DNA of 19,323 nucleotides from Prevotella sp. UBA2739 (GCA_002353525.1 DEJV01000050.1:1-19323); one strand, 5' to 3'. Positions 6,763 to 15,164 are shown, counted from the stretch's first letter. Translations and numbers: made by a program. Notes: generated from the letters alone by a model not told the origin.

Positions 6763-8292
6763 TTAGGATAGTTTCTCGGCTTTCAGGGTCCACGACTTCA
6801 GGTCGAAGGTCAAGCGATAGCGGCCTTCCTCCTCGACACACCATTTGTCGTCGGGACTGGCAGTGAAGACAAAATCAGGACTCTCGACACCATTCTTGTC
6901 AATCTTACAGTTGGCGAAGGCAGGACGGATGAACGACACGTCCCAACTGCCTGTCTGCAGGCATGCTTTCAGCTCGCCCTTGCTGAGGTTGCCCTCATAG
7001 ACAAAGACATGCTCCGACTGCTTGGTGAGTTGTGTGGGGGCATCGATGCTCCAGCCATTGGGTGTGGCATCGCCCACGATGTAGACGTTCTCTGCCTGAA
7101 GAGCCTCCTTGCCGCTGAGCGGTTCGGCCTTGATGGTCCAGTGCTCCAGGTCGAAGGTCAGGCGATACTGTCCGGCCTCTGTCACCTGCCATTTGTCGTC
7201 AGGTCCGGTGGTAAACACGAAATCAGGGCTCTCAACACCACTCAGGCTGATCTTACAGCCACCTGTGGCCGGGCGGATGAACGCCACATCCCAACTGCCA
7301 GTCTGCAGGCATGCCTTCAGCTCGCCAGGCACTAGCTCGCCCTCGAATGTAAAGATGTATTTCGACTTTTTCTCCAGCTGCGTGGGAGCGTCGATGCTCC
7401 ATCCCGTGGGAGTGGCATCGCCCACCATATAGACAGCCTCGGCCTCAAGGGGTTGCTTCTCTGTCGACGGTATCTCGCCCAGGTACTCGGCCTTGACGGT
7501 CCAGTGCTCCAGGTCGAAGGTCAGGCGATACTGTCCGGCCTCTGTCACCTGCCATTTGTCGTCGGGTGCGGTGGTGAATACGAAGTCGGCATTCTCGACG
7601 CCATCCTTGCCTATCTTGCATCCGCCGAAGGTAGGACGGACGAACGGAACGCCCCAGTCGCCCGCGGCGAGGCAGGCTTTCATCTCGCCTTCGACGAGGT
7701 TGCCCTCAAATTGGAAGATGTATTGCGACACTTTCGTGAGCTGGGTAGGAGCATCGATGTTCCAGCCATTGGGAGTGGCATCGCCCACGATGAAGAGCGT
7801 CTCGGCCGAGATCGGTTCGATGACCGGCGCATCGAGTTCGCCCAGATACTCAGTAGACATTGTCCACTGGCGCAGATTGAATGTCAGACGGTATTTCCCG
7901 GCGTCGGCAATGCGCCATTTGTCGTCGGGATCGCCGGCATGCATGGCAAATTTGGCATTGCTGATGTCAGTCTTCGTGATCTCTGTACCATTGACGACGG
8001 GTCGGATGAAGGGAGCGTCCCAACTGCCTGTTGTGAGGCAAAGCTTCATCTCTCCTGCATAGAGAGGACCTTCCCAGGAGAAAATCAGAGCATCGTCGGC
8101 CGTCGCTGTCAGTGCTGTGGGGTTGCCGATGTCCCAACCGTTGGGCGTGGCATCTCCCACCATGAAGAGGGTGCTGGTCTTGATGGGCAGTTCGCCCTCT
8201 ATGATGTTGAGTTCTTTCTCTCCATCACATCCAGTCAATGCTGCTGCCATTACAAAACTGGCAAGTACAGTGAAAAGATTTCTCAGTTTCAT
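6763..8292 (-). CDS. SusE/SusF-like surface glycan-binding lipoprotein with four tandem domains
   Basis: A 509-residue lipoprotein: lipobox ALTGC, Cys22, then an acidic DGEKEL. After about 17 linker residues come four homologous domains of about 110 residues (about 40-151, 163-272, 284-393, 400-508). Each starts (F/Y)xVGDATPxGW and ends with DDKW, then YRLTF and WT. This resembles the starch-binding modules at the C-termini of SusE and SusF. Trp residues recur at GW, SWD or DWG, and KW, and are candidate sugar platforms. No separate N-terminal SusE Ig-like domain is evident. Domains 2-4 have a Cys pair (KACL and GCK or NCK) that domain 1 lacks, suggesting a disulfide. A 66-bp stretch is identical between domains 2 and 3 (7135-7200, 7498-7563). 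Likely role: holding alpha-glucan at the cell surface for the SusCD complex. It lies 29 bp after susD. Confidence 0.85.
   Translation of the reverse strand: MKLRNLFTVLASFVMAAALTGCDGEKELNIIEGELPIKTSTLFMVGDATPNGWDIGNPTALTATADDALIFSWEGPLYAGEMKLCLTTGSWDAPFIRPVVNGTEITKTDISNAKFAMHAGDPDDKWRIADAGKYRLTFNLRQWTMSTEYLGELDAPVIEPISAETLFIVGDATPNGWNIDAPTQLTKVSQYIFQFEGNLVEGEMKACLAAGDWGVPFVRPTFGGCKIGKDGVENADFVFTTAPDDKWQVTEAGQYRLTFDLEHWTVKAEYLGEIPSTEKQPLEAEAVYMVGDATPTGWSIDAPTQLEKKSKYIFTFEGELVPGELKACLQTGSWDVAFIRPATGGCKISLSGVESPDFVFTTGPDDKWQVTEAGQYRLTFDLEHWTIKAEPLSGKEALQAENVYIVGDATPNGWSIDAPTQLTKQSEHVFVYEGNLSKGELKACLQTGSWDVSFIRPAFANCKIDKNGVESPDFVFTASPDDKWCVEEEGRYRLTFDLKSWTLKAEKLS
7135..7563 (-). repeat. 66-bp perfect internal repeat in the SusE/F-like gene
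   Basis: Positions 7135-7200 and 7498-7563 are identical over 66 bp and 363 bp (121 codons) apart. They encode the DDKWQVTEAGQYRLTFDLEHW segment of domains 3 and 2. Identity at synonymous sites points to recent duplication or gene conversion between modules. Confidence 0.9.
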
Positions 8293-8321
8293 ACTATTTT
8301 TTGCTTTTCTGTTTTCAGTAA

Positions 8322-10097
8322 TTAGTTATTATAGCCCGGATTCTGCACCAAGGCAGGATTAGCATTGAGAATGGGTCGCATGATAGGGAATATCTTCGTA
8401 TGGTCGTCGGCATCGGGAGTCTTGTCCCACCATGAGCCACTGTTGAACTTTCCGAAACGAATGAGGTCCACACGGCGACGGCTCTCAGCGAAGAACTCGC
8501 GCCCCCACTCATCGAGCATCTCCTGCATATCGAGGTTGGCACTGCCCTCAGGCGCATAAAGCACAGCAGACAGGTTGCCTTCAGGATAGTTGCGGCGGCG
8601 CACCATGTTGAGCAGCCGTCCGGCCTCGGCCTTCTTGCCAGCGCGCAGCTTGCACTCGGCCAATGAGTAGATCACTTCCGGCAGACGAATCTCCGTATAG
8701 TCGCTTTCCATCTGGTGGGCGTCATCGTCGGTATAGAAAGGATACTTGGCAAAATGCCAACCCGAGTTGTGGTCACCATCGCGCAGCGTGCTGCTGGTGG
8801 CGGTCAGCCAGCGGTCGGGAGACAACGACTGGAACTTGCCCACGGCATCGCGGATATAGAGGTCGTAGGGCACCTCAGGAGCCTGAACGCGCTTCGTGGC
8901 TCCACTCTCGTCCTTATACTCAAGATAGCCATACAGGAACATTCCCTCGCGACGGCTGTTACCCAGATTGCGGTAGAGCTTCATGCGCTCATCACCCTCA
9001 TATTTGCGGAACCGCTCGACGGGCATTCCCAGCTCGTAGCTGTAGCGTTCGCCATTTGGGGCAAAACTAGGCGATGCGGCATACTTGGTGTTGTGGTCGC
9101 CAGCCTTGCACTTCGAGTCGCCCAGATAGTAGCGGGCGCGGGCAGGAGTCGTCCACCAGAAGGTGTCGCCCTGATAGTGCCAGTAACTATAGCCTGGGGC
9201 ACCGGGGAAACCGAAGATCACCTCGTCGCACTCGTCGTTGTTCCAGTCGAAGGCAGCATCCCAACGCGAGGCCACCTGGTATTGGCCGTATCGCCCGTCG
9301 ATAAGGTCCTGAGCCACTTGCTCGCAGTCGTTGTAGCGATTCTGCCCGATATAGACCTCTGCATTCAGATAGAGGCGTACGAGCAAGGCTGCGGCACCGG
9401 CTTTCGTCCATTGTCCCTGCAAGGGGGCATTGCTTCCGAGCTCTTTCTTTTCGGTGAGAAGAGGAATGCATTCTTTCAGTTCGCTCTCAATGAACTCAAA
9501 GATGGTCAGCGGGGGCACCTGGGTCTCGGTATTCTTCGACACGTCACCATAGCTGACAGCCAGGGGTACATTGCGGAACTCATCGAGCAGGCGCAGGTAA
9601 AACCATGAGCGCAGCACCCGGCATTGAGCCCTCAGATTGTCGAACTCTGCTTCGGTAAAGCCAAAGTCACGGGCAGAGAGTGTCTGCAGGTCCTCAATCA
9701 CGTAATTGCACTGCATGATGCCCTGGAAACATCCGTTCCATTCGGTCTGGGCGTCACCGCCATCCTCCACATTCCAGTCATGGTAATGCAGGCGACGCCA
9801 CTTGCCGCCGTCGTCCCACCAGCCGTCACGAGTAGGCGTGATGAGCTGGTCGGCCGTGAGTTCGTTGAGCACATGACGGCTCTGGATGCTCCAGAAGGCA
9901 TGTTCGAAAGGACGGAAGGTGGCCCTTATCACATCGTTCTTTGTGTTGTAATAGTTCTGGGTGCCCACCTGGTCGTAGAGGGTCTCATCCAGGTTGCTGC
10001 AGCTGGCCGTCATCAGTGTGCAAACCACCAGCAATGCCATATAATAGATCGATTTCATTGTCTTCATTTTCTTCATTGTCTTCAATTGCTTACTCAT
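8322..10097 (-). CDS. susD: SusD/RagB-family surface glycan-binding lipoprotein
   Basis: A 591-residue protein from the ATG at 10097. An upstream TTG at 10106 is a weaker candidate. The signal peptide ends LMTASC with Cys33 as the lipid attachment site, then SNLDE. The N-terminal helical part (LYDQVGTQNYY, FEHAFWS) and the C-terminal block (LPEVIYSLAECKLRAGKKAEA, then WGREFFAESRRRVDLIRFGKF and a closing NPGYNN) are typical SusD/RagB. The protein forms the lid of the SusCD transporter and binds oligosaccharide at the cell surface. It starts 12 bp after the susC stop, the standard susCD arrangement. Its start region contains four 9-bp units (10054-10089) giving several in-frame Met-Lys codons, so the true start within codons 1-18 is uncertain. 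The presumed glycan cannot be read from SusD itself. Confidence 0.94.
   Translation of the reverse strand: MSKQLKTMKKMKTMKSIYYMALLVVCTLMTASCSNLDETLYDQVGTQNYYNTKNDVIRATFRPFEHAFWSIQSRHVLNELTADQLITPTRDGWWDDGGKWRRLHYHDWNVEDGGDAQTEWNGCFQGIMQCNYVIEDLQTLSARDFGFTEAEFDNLRAQCRVLRSWFYLRLLDEFRNVPLAVSYGDVSKNTETQVPPLTIFEFIESELKECIPLLTEKKELGSNAPLQGQWTKAGAAALLVRLYLNAEVYIGQNRYNDCEQVAQDLIDGRYGQYQVASRWDAAFDWNNDECDEVIFGFPGAPGYSYWHYQGDTFWWTTPARARYYLGDSKCKAGDHNTKYAASPSFAPNGERYSYELGMPVERFRKYEGDERMKLYRNLGNSRREGMFLYGYLEYKDESGATKRVQAPEVPYDLYIRDAVGKFQSLSPDRWLTATSSTLRDGDHNSGWHFAKYPFYTDDDAHQMESDYTEIRLPEVIYSLAECKLRAGKKAEAGRLLNMVRRRNYPEGNLSAVLYAPEGSANLDMQEMLDEWGREFFAESRRRVDLIRFGKFNSGSWWDKTPDADDHTKIFPIMRPILNANPALVQNPGYNN
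10054..10089 (-). repeat. Four 9-bp tandem units in the susD start region
   Basis: On the plus strand TTCATTGTC, TTCATTTTC, TTCATTGTC and TTCAATTGC follow each other. Read on the minus strand they encode the ladder (Q)LKTMKKMKTMK with Met every third codon. Gain or loss of a unit would keep the frame and shift the available start codons. Confidence 0.8.
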
Positions 10098-10109
10098 AAC
10101 TGTCAACGA

Positions 10110-13100
10110 TCAGAAGTCCACCTGCAGACCTACAATCAGCTGCCGTGTAGAGGGGAAATAGGTTCGTGAGCCCTGAGCGCCCGGCGTCAGGCCGTTCACC
10201 TGATAGGTTGAGGGGTCCACCCCGCTGAACTTGGTCAGCGTCAGGAGGTTCTTACCAGTGGCATAGACACGCACACGGTCGAGGAAACGCCAGTCTTTTG
10301 GTTTGAACGTATAGCCCAGTGTCACCATGTCGAGCTTCAGGTAGTCGCCCCGCTCCAGGAAATAGTCGCAGACCACAGGATTGGCTGTCGGGGCAATGTC
10401 GAAGTTCTTGGCATAAGCCTTTTGCAGTCGGTTGCCCGTGAAATTACGGGTTCCGTAATAGAAGTCGTGGATATTAAATATGTCGTAGAAGAACGAGCCT
10501 CTGAAGAACAGCGACAGGTCGAAGTTGCGGTAGCTGAAGTTGTGGCTCGACGAGAGGGTGAACTTCGGCATACCGTTGCCCACCACGCGGCGGTCTTCAT
10601 CGCCGGCTTGCGAGGCACGAATGATGTCGCCCTCTTTGTCGTAGACCAGCCATTCGCCATCGGTGGTGTGTCCGGCATATTCCCACATATAGAAGTTGCC
10701 AAGCGACTCGCCTTTCTGGATGCGTTGCAGGTTGTAGAAAGGATAGGGATCTTCTGTGCCGCTCACATCATAGAAGTCTTGACCCACATACTCAGAGTTG
10801 CTGAAGTCGACAAACTTGTTGCGCATGGTCGTGCCCACGATGTTAAAATCATAGCTGAATTCTTTCGTCTTGACAACATTGAAGTTCAGGTCGAACTCGA
10901 AACCGGTGTTCTTCATCGTACCTACGTTGACAAAAGTCTCGTCGAAGAGGAATGGTGGAACAGACACCTTGTAGTTGCCGAGCAAATCCTGCTGACGGCG
11001 GCTGAAATAGTTGATAGAGCCATACACACGGTTGTTAAACAGCGAGAAGTCCACTCCGATGTTCCAGTTCTTTCCTTTCTCCCATTTCAAGTTGGGATTG
11101 ACGTTTTTCGAGGGTCCCCACACCTGGAAGTATTTGCCATTGTAAAAATAGTAACCGAATCCGGTCATGGTGTTCAACGAGAGATAACTGCCAAAGTCTT
11201 GGTTTCCTGTCACACCATAGTCGGCGCGCAGCTTCAGGTCGTCAATCCACTCAATGTCTTTCATGAATTCCTCCGAAGAGATGCGCCATCCGGCCGAGAC
11301 AGCTGGGAAATTACCCCATTTGTTGTCTGCACCGAATTTTGAGGATCCTTCATGTCGCAACGACGCAGTGAGCAGGTAGCGGCCGTCATAGTCGTAACTC
11401 ACACGACCAAAGAAAGCGATGAGCTTGGCATCATTTTTATAACTACCCATGAGCACCTCACCCTCTTCCTTGGCATACTCTCCAGAGCCCATATTGTCGG
11501 CGCCAAGGCCGTCGTTGGGGAAGTCTTTGTTCTCGGTGTTGAAGCCCGAATAACGCGAATACTGATATGAATAGCCTGCCATACCCTTCACGTTGTGGTG
11601 GCCGAAAGTACCCATGTAGTTCGTGAGCCATTCCACCACATACTGGCTTTCCTTCCCATACGAGCGGCTGGCCTCACCGTCACGACCGTTGTTGATGGCT
11701 TGTGTGCTGGTTGACGGACGGAACCAACTGTTGTCATTACTATATTGATGGTCGGCAAACATCACCTGAGTGGTCAGGTTATGGTTCTCTGCATCGCCTT
11801 TTCCGAAAAGCGGAAGGATGTTCAGCTTCACCGTGCCGTCCCAGTCGAGCAGTTTCGTATCGGCATGGTCTTTTTCCAATCTCTGCCGCTCAACAGGGTT
11901 CGAGCCTACCACCTGTCCCATGAAATTATAGTATCTCACCTCGTTCTCGGGATCCATCAGAGGCGTGGTGGGATTGGCTTCGATAGCATCCTTGAAAACG
12001 CTCCAGTCGGCATTATCACGATAAATCACACGGGGTGCCACATTCGCAGTAATCGTGAACAGCCCGTTTTTGGTTGTGTGCATCACGGCAGCGCGGGCGC
12101 CGTATTCCTCACGGTTCGAGCGCAGGTCGATACCATGGGCTTTGCGATAATCCGCACTGACACGGTAGTTGCTCTTGGCGCTACCACCACTGAGTGTCAG
12201 CGTATGCTGCATAGTTGCTCCAGTGCGGGTGGTCTCATCAAGCCAGTCGATGTTTCCACCAAGGTCCACACCCGTGTCACCCCAGCCCAGCCGCACATCG
12301 CGGTATTGCTGTGCATTCATCATCTTCAGCTCTTTATTGATGAAATCCCACGACATCTGACCGGAGTAGGAAGTGTGTGTCTGGCCGTCCTTGCTTCCTT
12401 TCTTGGTGGTCACCACAATGACACCGTTCGAACCGCGTGTACCGTAAATGGCAGAGGCGGCACCATCCTTCAGCACGTCAAACGATGCGATATCGTTGGG
12501 GTTGATGTTGGTGAGGTTTCCTCCCGGCACTCCATCAATCACAATGAGCGGACCCAGACCGGCCGAGCGCGACGAGACACCACGAATCTGAATGCTGGCC
12601 TGATTGTTGGGATCGCCACTGCCTGTATTCGTGATCGACACACCGGCCACCTTGCCTTGTATCATCATTGTGGGGTCGAGCGTACTCACCGTCAGGAAAT
12701 TCTCCTCGCCCACATGCGAAATGGCAGAGGTAAGTTCCTTTTTGTCCATAGTGCCATAACCCACGACCACCACCTCACTGAGTGATTTGCTGTCTTCTTT
12801 CAATACGATAGAGAATTCTGTCTTACCATTCACGGCTATGTCTTGGGTGGCATAGCCCACATAAGAAATAGTAAGAGTGGCATTCGAGGGGACTTTCAAT
12901 GTAAAGTTACCGTCGATGTCGGTCACTGCTCCATTGCTTGTACCCTTTTGCATCACTGTTGCTCCGATGACCGACTCGCCAGTTGCGTCCTTCACGACAC
13001 CCTTCACGGTAATGTCCTGCGCAATAAGGCTGAGTGGCATCAGCAGCATCAGCATGCCCATCATGAAGATTTTCTTCAAAGGTTGTTTTAAATCAATCAT
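10110..13100 (-). CDS. susC: SusC/RagA-family TonB-dependent outer-membrane transporter
   Basis: A 996-residue outer-membrane protein. It has a signal peptide to about Ala27 (MPLSLIA), a carboxypeptidase-D-like regulatory domain at about 29-103 (GVVKDATGESVIGATV, then VTDIDGNFTLKV), a TonB-box-like SEVVVVGYG (108-116) and a plug domain with IVIDGVPGG and FDVLKDGAASAIYGTRGSNG. The rest is the beta-barrel, ending in the outer-membrane signature with terminal Phe (LIVGLQVDF). It imports glycan oligosaccharides delivered by SusD, driven by TonB-ExbBD. There is no N-terminal STN domain, so it is not the anti-sigma-coupled type, consistent with control by the divergent SusR. First gene of the operon; ATG 13100 has a -7 element 38 bp upstream. 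Confidence 0.95.
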   Translation of the reverse strand: MIDLKQPLKKIFMMGMLMLLMPLSLIAQDITVKGVVKDATGESVIGATVMQKGTSNGAVTDIDGNFTLKVPSNATLTISYVGYATQDIAVNGKTEFSIVLKEDSKSLSEVVVVGYGTMDKKELTSAISHVGEENFLTVSTLDPTMMIQGKVAGVSITNTGSGDPNNQASIQIRGVSSRSAGLGPLIVIDGVPGGNLTNINPNDIASFDVLKDGAASAIYGTRGSNGVIVVTTKKGSKDGQTHTSYSGQMSWDFINKELKMMNAQQYRDVRLGWGDTGVDLGGNIDWLDETTRTGATMQHTLTLSGGSAKSNYRVSADYRKAHGIDLRSNREEYGARAAVMHTTKNGLFTITANVAPRVIYRDNADWSVFKDAIEANPTTPLMDPENEVRYYNFMGQVVGSNPVERQRLEKDHADTKLLDWDGTVKLNILPLFGKGDAENHNLTTQVMFADHQYSNDNSWFRPSTSTQAINNGRDGEASRSYGKESQYVVEWLTNYMGTFGHHNVKGMAGYSYQYSRYSGFNTENKDFPNDGLGADNMGSGEYAKEEGEVLMGSYKNDAKLIAFFGRVSYDYDGRYLLTASLRHEGSSKFGADNKWGNFPAVSAGWRISSEEFMKDIEWIDDLKLRADYGVTGNQDFGSYLSLNTMTGFGYYFYNGKYFQVWGPSKNVNPNLKWEKGKNWNIGVDFSLFNNRVYGSINYFSRRQQDLLGNYKVSVPPFLFDETFVNVGTMKNTGFEFDLNFNVVKTKEFSYDFNIVGTTMRNKFVDFSNSEYVGQDFYDVSGTEDPYPFYNLQRIQKGESLGNFYMWEYAGHTTDGEWLVYDKEGDIIRASQAGDEDRRVVGNGMPKFTLSSSHNFSYRNFDLSLFFRGSFFYDIFNIHDFYYGTRNFTGNRLQKAYAKNFDIAPTANPVVCDYFLERGDYLKLDMVTLGYTFKPKDWRFLDRVRVYATGKNLLTLTKFSGVDPSTYQVNGLTPGAQGSRTYFPSTRQLIVGLQVDF

Positions 13101-13138
13101 ACCATCAGATGTTTTTAGTTATTAGGAATAATCTGCTG

Positions 13139-13170
13139 CAAAGGTAAACAATTATTCAGCTCACAGCAAC
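13139..13170 (-). promoter_or_regulatory. Promoter of the susC operon
   Basis: On the minus strand TACCTTTG (13146-13139) matches TAnnTTTG. GTTG (13170-13167) lies 20 bases upstream of it and fits the -33 TTTG with one mismatch. Transcription would start near 13133, about 30 bases before the susC ATG. Confidence 0.6.
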
Positions 13171-13174
13171 ATAA

Positions 13175-13202
13175 GGTAAAGCTATAGTAAATTTTGAGTA
13201 AA
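13175..13202 (-). promoter_or_regulatory. Phased TTTAC repeats, candidate SusR operator
   Basis: On the minus strand TTTAC occurs three times at exactly 11-bp spacing (plus-strand GTAAA at 13176, 13187 and 13198), just upstream of the susC -33 element. A further copy lies at 13264, again a multiple of 11 away. Helically phased repeats beside a promoter suit an activator; that SusR binds them is inference. Confidence 0.35.
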
Positions 13203-13216
13203 ACATGACACAATAT

Positions 13217-13230
13217 ATTATCCTGATAAT
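13217..13230. promoter_or_regulatory. Short palindrome in the susC-susR divergent region
   Basis: ATTATC and GATAAT form a perfect 6-bp inverted repeat with a 2-bp centre, midway between the susC and susR promoters. It is a possible operator, but the region is A+T-rich, so chance is a real alternative. Confidence 0.25.
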
Positions 13231-13292
13231 CTGCGTGTTATAAAAATATTTAAAAATTCAATAGTAAATATGATACATTTCAAAAAAGTAGT

Positions 13293-13300
13293 TATATTTG
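13293..13300 (+). promoter_or_regulatory. -7 promoter element of the susR-type gene
   Basis: TATATTTG matches TAnnTTTG exactly. It is 17 bases before the ATG at 13318, implying a leader of only about 10-13 bases. No clear -33 TTTG is seen. Confidence 0.6.
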
Positions 13301-13317
13301 CAGAAAAACGATAGAAG

Positions 13318-14985
13318 ATGGCTAGATTATTCATTTGTGTATTGATGACACTCATCTCTACAGTCTCATTTGCCGACAACAGTCAACTGCTGAACGAACT
13401 CGACTCTGCCATTGCCCGCAGAGCAGGTTACCTACAGGCAAAGGAAGACAGGATTGCATACATTAAGAAAAACATCGTGTCGGAAACCAACACAACGATT
13501 GTTTTGAAGTTGCTGGATGCGTTGTATGATGAATACTACGTCTACAAGCTCGACTCTGCCATGGTCTATGCGAAGAAAGGGTTGTCAACTGCCGTCGAAC
13601 ACAACGACACCCATTTCATTACGCTCTTTACCATCCACATGGCCGAAATCCTCAATCTCAGCGGATTATACAGCGAGGCCGTCGACCATCTCAACAGCAT
13701 CCAGGTCAGCAGTCCTGAATTTCTGTTTAAGTATTATTACACCTATTTCTCCGTCTATTCCTATTGGAGCGACTATAGCAGCGACCCAATGTTCTCACCA
13801 GTATACCGGCAAAAAGCCAACAATTACCTGAAACGGGCCATGCAATATGCAGACGACCAAGACCCCCTGTACAAATTCTACCAAGGCGAACAGAAAGTAT
13901 ATGTTGAGCCGGATCGTGCAAAAGCGAGGGAGTACTATCTCAACATTCTAAAATCGACAGAGAAAAACTCACGCATCTACGCCATGGCGTCGTTTGCCTT
14001 GGCTGGCAACTACAGAGAGAGTGGCGACGAGGAGAAATACGAGGAGTTTCTGACGAAGGCCGCCTTGAGCGATTTGCAGTCGTGCACAATGGAGAATCTG
14101 GCCTTGCAGAAACTCGCCGTGAAATTGTTCGAGAAGGGCGAACAGTATATCGAACGGGCCGAGCGCTACATCAACCTGTCGATGGAGGATGCCAAGTTTT
14201 ACAACAACCGCTTGCGCATTTTGGAAATCTCCAGAAATCTTCCGCAAATCATGAATGCCTACCAGGCAACCACGGAAAAGCAGAACCGGCATCTCCGTCA
14301 CTCTGTATTCTTCATATCATTTCTGATGGTGGGACTTCTTTTCACGGCATATTACATACACAGGCAAAACCGGAAACTCTCATCCAGGAGGAAAGAATTG
14401 GCTGACAACAACCGGCAGCTGTCCTATCTGAACGAACAGCTGGCAGCAGGAAACAACCATCAGGTGACGCTGAATGAGCAGCTGAAAGAGCTGAACCGGA
14501 AACTCGTCGACACCAACAACCGCCGCGAGAGTCTGGCTTCTATCTTCATTGACTTGTGTGCCAAATACATCGACAAGATGGGCAAATACCAGACGCTCGT
14601 CAAGCGCAAGATCAAGGCCAACCAGGCTCAGGAACTGTTGCAGAACATCTCTTCCACCCGCATTTCGGAGGAAGATGCCGCCACCTTCCTTCATCGTTTC
14701 GACAAGGCCTTTCTGGAGTTGTATCCCACCTTCGTGGAAGAATTCAACGCCTTACTGACGGCTGACGGTCAGATCAGCCAGAAGTCTCCGCTCACGCTGA
14801 CAACAGAACTGCGCACATTCGCCCTGATACGTCTGGGAGTGAAAAACACTGCCGACATAGCCGGCCTGCTCTTCCTCTCTACCCAGACAATTTACAATTG
14901 TCGCTCTGTCACTAAAAACAAAGCCATCAATAAAGATACTTTTGATGAGGATGTACAGAAATTGTGTACGGTTATTAGGGAGTAG
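13318..14985 (+). CDS. susR: SusR-type membrane-spanning transcriptional regulator (DUF6377 family)
   Basis: A 555-residue inner-membrane regulator. It has an N-terminal signal (LFICVLMTLISTVSFA, about 4-19), a periplasmic alpha-helical, TPR-like sensor (about 22-325; YAKKGLSTAVEHNDT, YSEAVDHLNSI) and one membrane helix at about 328-347 (HSVFFISFLMVGLLFTAYYI). A cytoplasmic coiled coil (350-400; NNRQLSYLNEQL, LNEQLKELNRKL) follows, then a C-terminal domain with a helix-turn-helix at about 510-532 (TADIAGLLFLSTQTIYNCRS). Size and architecture match SusR of B. thetaiotaomicron, which senses maltose or larger alpha-glucan oligosaccharides in the periplasm and activates the sus operon. It is divergent from susC, as expected for its regulator. 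The residues deciding ligand preference are not known to me, so maltose versus isomaltose sensing cannot be told. Confidence 0.88.
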   Translation: MARLFICVLMTLISTVSFADNSQLLNELDSAIARRAGYLQAKEDRIAYIKKNIVSETNTTIVLKLLDALYDEYYVYKLDSAMVYAKKGLSTAVEHNDTHFITLFTIHMAEILNLSGLYSEAVDHLNSIQVSSPEFLFKYYYTYFSVYSYWSDYSSDPMFSPVYRQKANNYLKRAMQYADDQDPLYKFYQGEQKVYVEPDRAKAREYYLNILKSTEKNSRIYAMASFALAGNYRESGDEEKYEEFLTKAALSDLQSCTMENLALQKLAVKLFEKGEQYIERAERYINLSMEDAKFYNNRLRILEISRNLPQIMNAYQATTEKQNRHLRHSVFFISFLMVGLLFTAYYIHRQNRKLSSRRKELADNNRQLSYLNEQLAAGNNHQVTLNEQLKELNRKLVDTNNRRESLASIFIDLCAKYIDKMGKYQTLVKRKIKANQAQELLQNISSTRISEEDAATFLHRFDKAFLELYPTFVEEFNALLTADGQISQKSPLTLTTELRTFALIRLGVKNTADIAGLLFLSTQTIYNCRSVTKNKAINKDTFDEDVQKLCTVIRE

Positions 14986-15032
14986 TGTTTATGTTGAGAA
15001 CACTGAAACAGCAAATATTTGCACAAAAAGTC

Positions 15033-15077
15033 TATCTTTGCCACGTTATGCAATATCAAAAAGAATTTGTATCTTTG
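15033..15077 (+). promoter_or_regulatory. Two -7-like elements in the gap after susR
   Basis: TATCTTTG occurs at 15033-15040 and 15070-15077, both matching TAnnTTTG and reading rightward. Neither has a TTTG at the proper -33 distance. They precede or overlap a small open frame at 15048-15164 and could be remnants of promoters. Confidence 0.3.
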
Positions 15078-15164
15078 CATGCTGATAATATGTTTGTCCA
15101 ACCCGCTTACGAATCATCTCTGATAGCCTTAGACCGCGCGGTTAGTTTGGCTAATAATAGTTAA
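15048..15164 (+). CDS. Possible 38-residue small protein or gene remnant
   Basis: ATG 15048 opens a 38-codon frame (starting MQYQKEFVSLHADNMF, ending SLANNS, stop TAA at 15162). Its composition looks protein-like rather than random, and a TATCTTTG element ends 7 bases before the ATG. I do not recognise a family. It lies inside the right end of the putative element, between susR and the attR-like repeat, and may be a truncated accessory gene or nothing. Confidence 0.2.
   Translation: MQYQKEFVSLHADNMFVQPAYESSLIALDRAVSLANNS

Larger units (their letters stand above)
3129..14985. other. SusR/SusCD-type polysaccharide utilisation locus for an alpha-glucan
   Basis: Five minus-strand genes with short gaps (12, 29, 26 and 17 bp) form one operon: susC, susD, SusE/F-like, GH27-like, GH97. 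The susR-type regulator is divergent from susC across a 217-bp promoter region. The logic would be surface capture (SusD, SusE/F-like), surface cleavage (GH27-like lipoprotein), import by SusC, periplasmic hydrolysis to glucose (GH97) and sensing of oligosaccharide by SusR. No GH13 or GH66 enzyme is present. The G+C content is visibly higher than in the int/mob fragments to the left. Confidence 0.85.

Noticed and set aside
15069..15078. GTATCTTTGC matching the CTnDOT-type target GTANNTTTGC
   Set aside because: This 10-bp pattern is nearly the same as a Bacteroidetes -7 promoter region and is common by chance. There is no CTnDOT-like end, coupling sequence or second copy around it.
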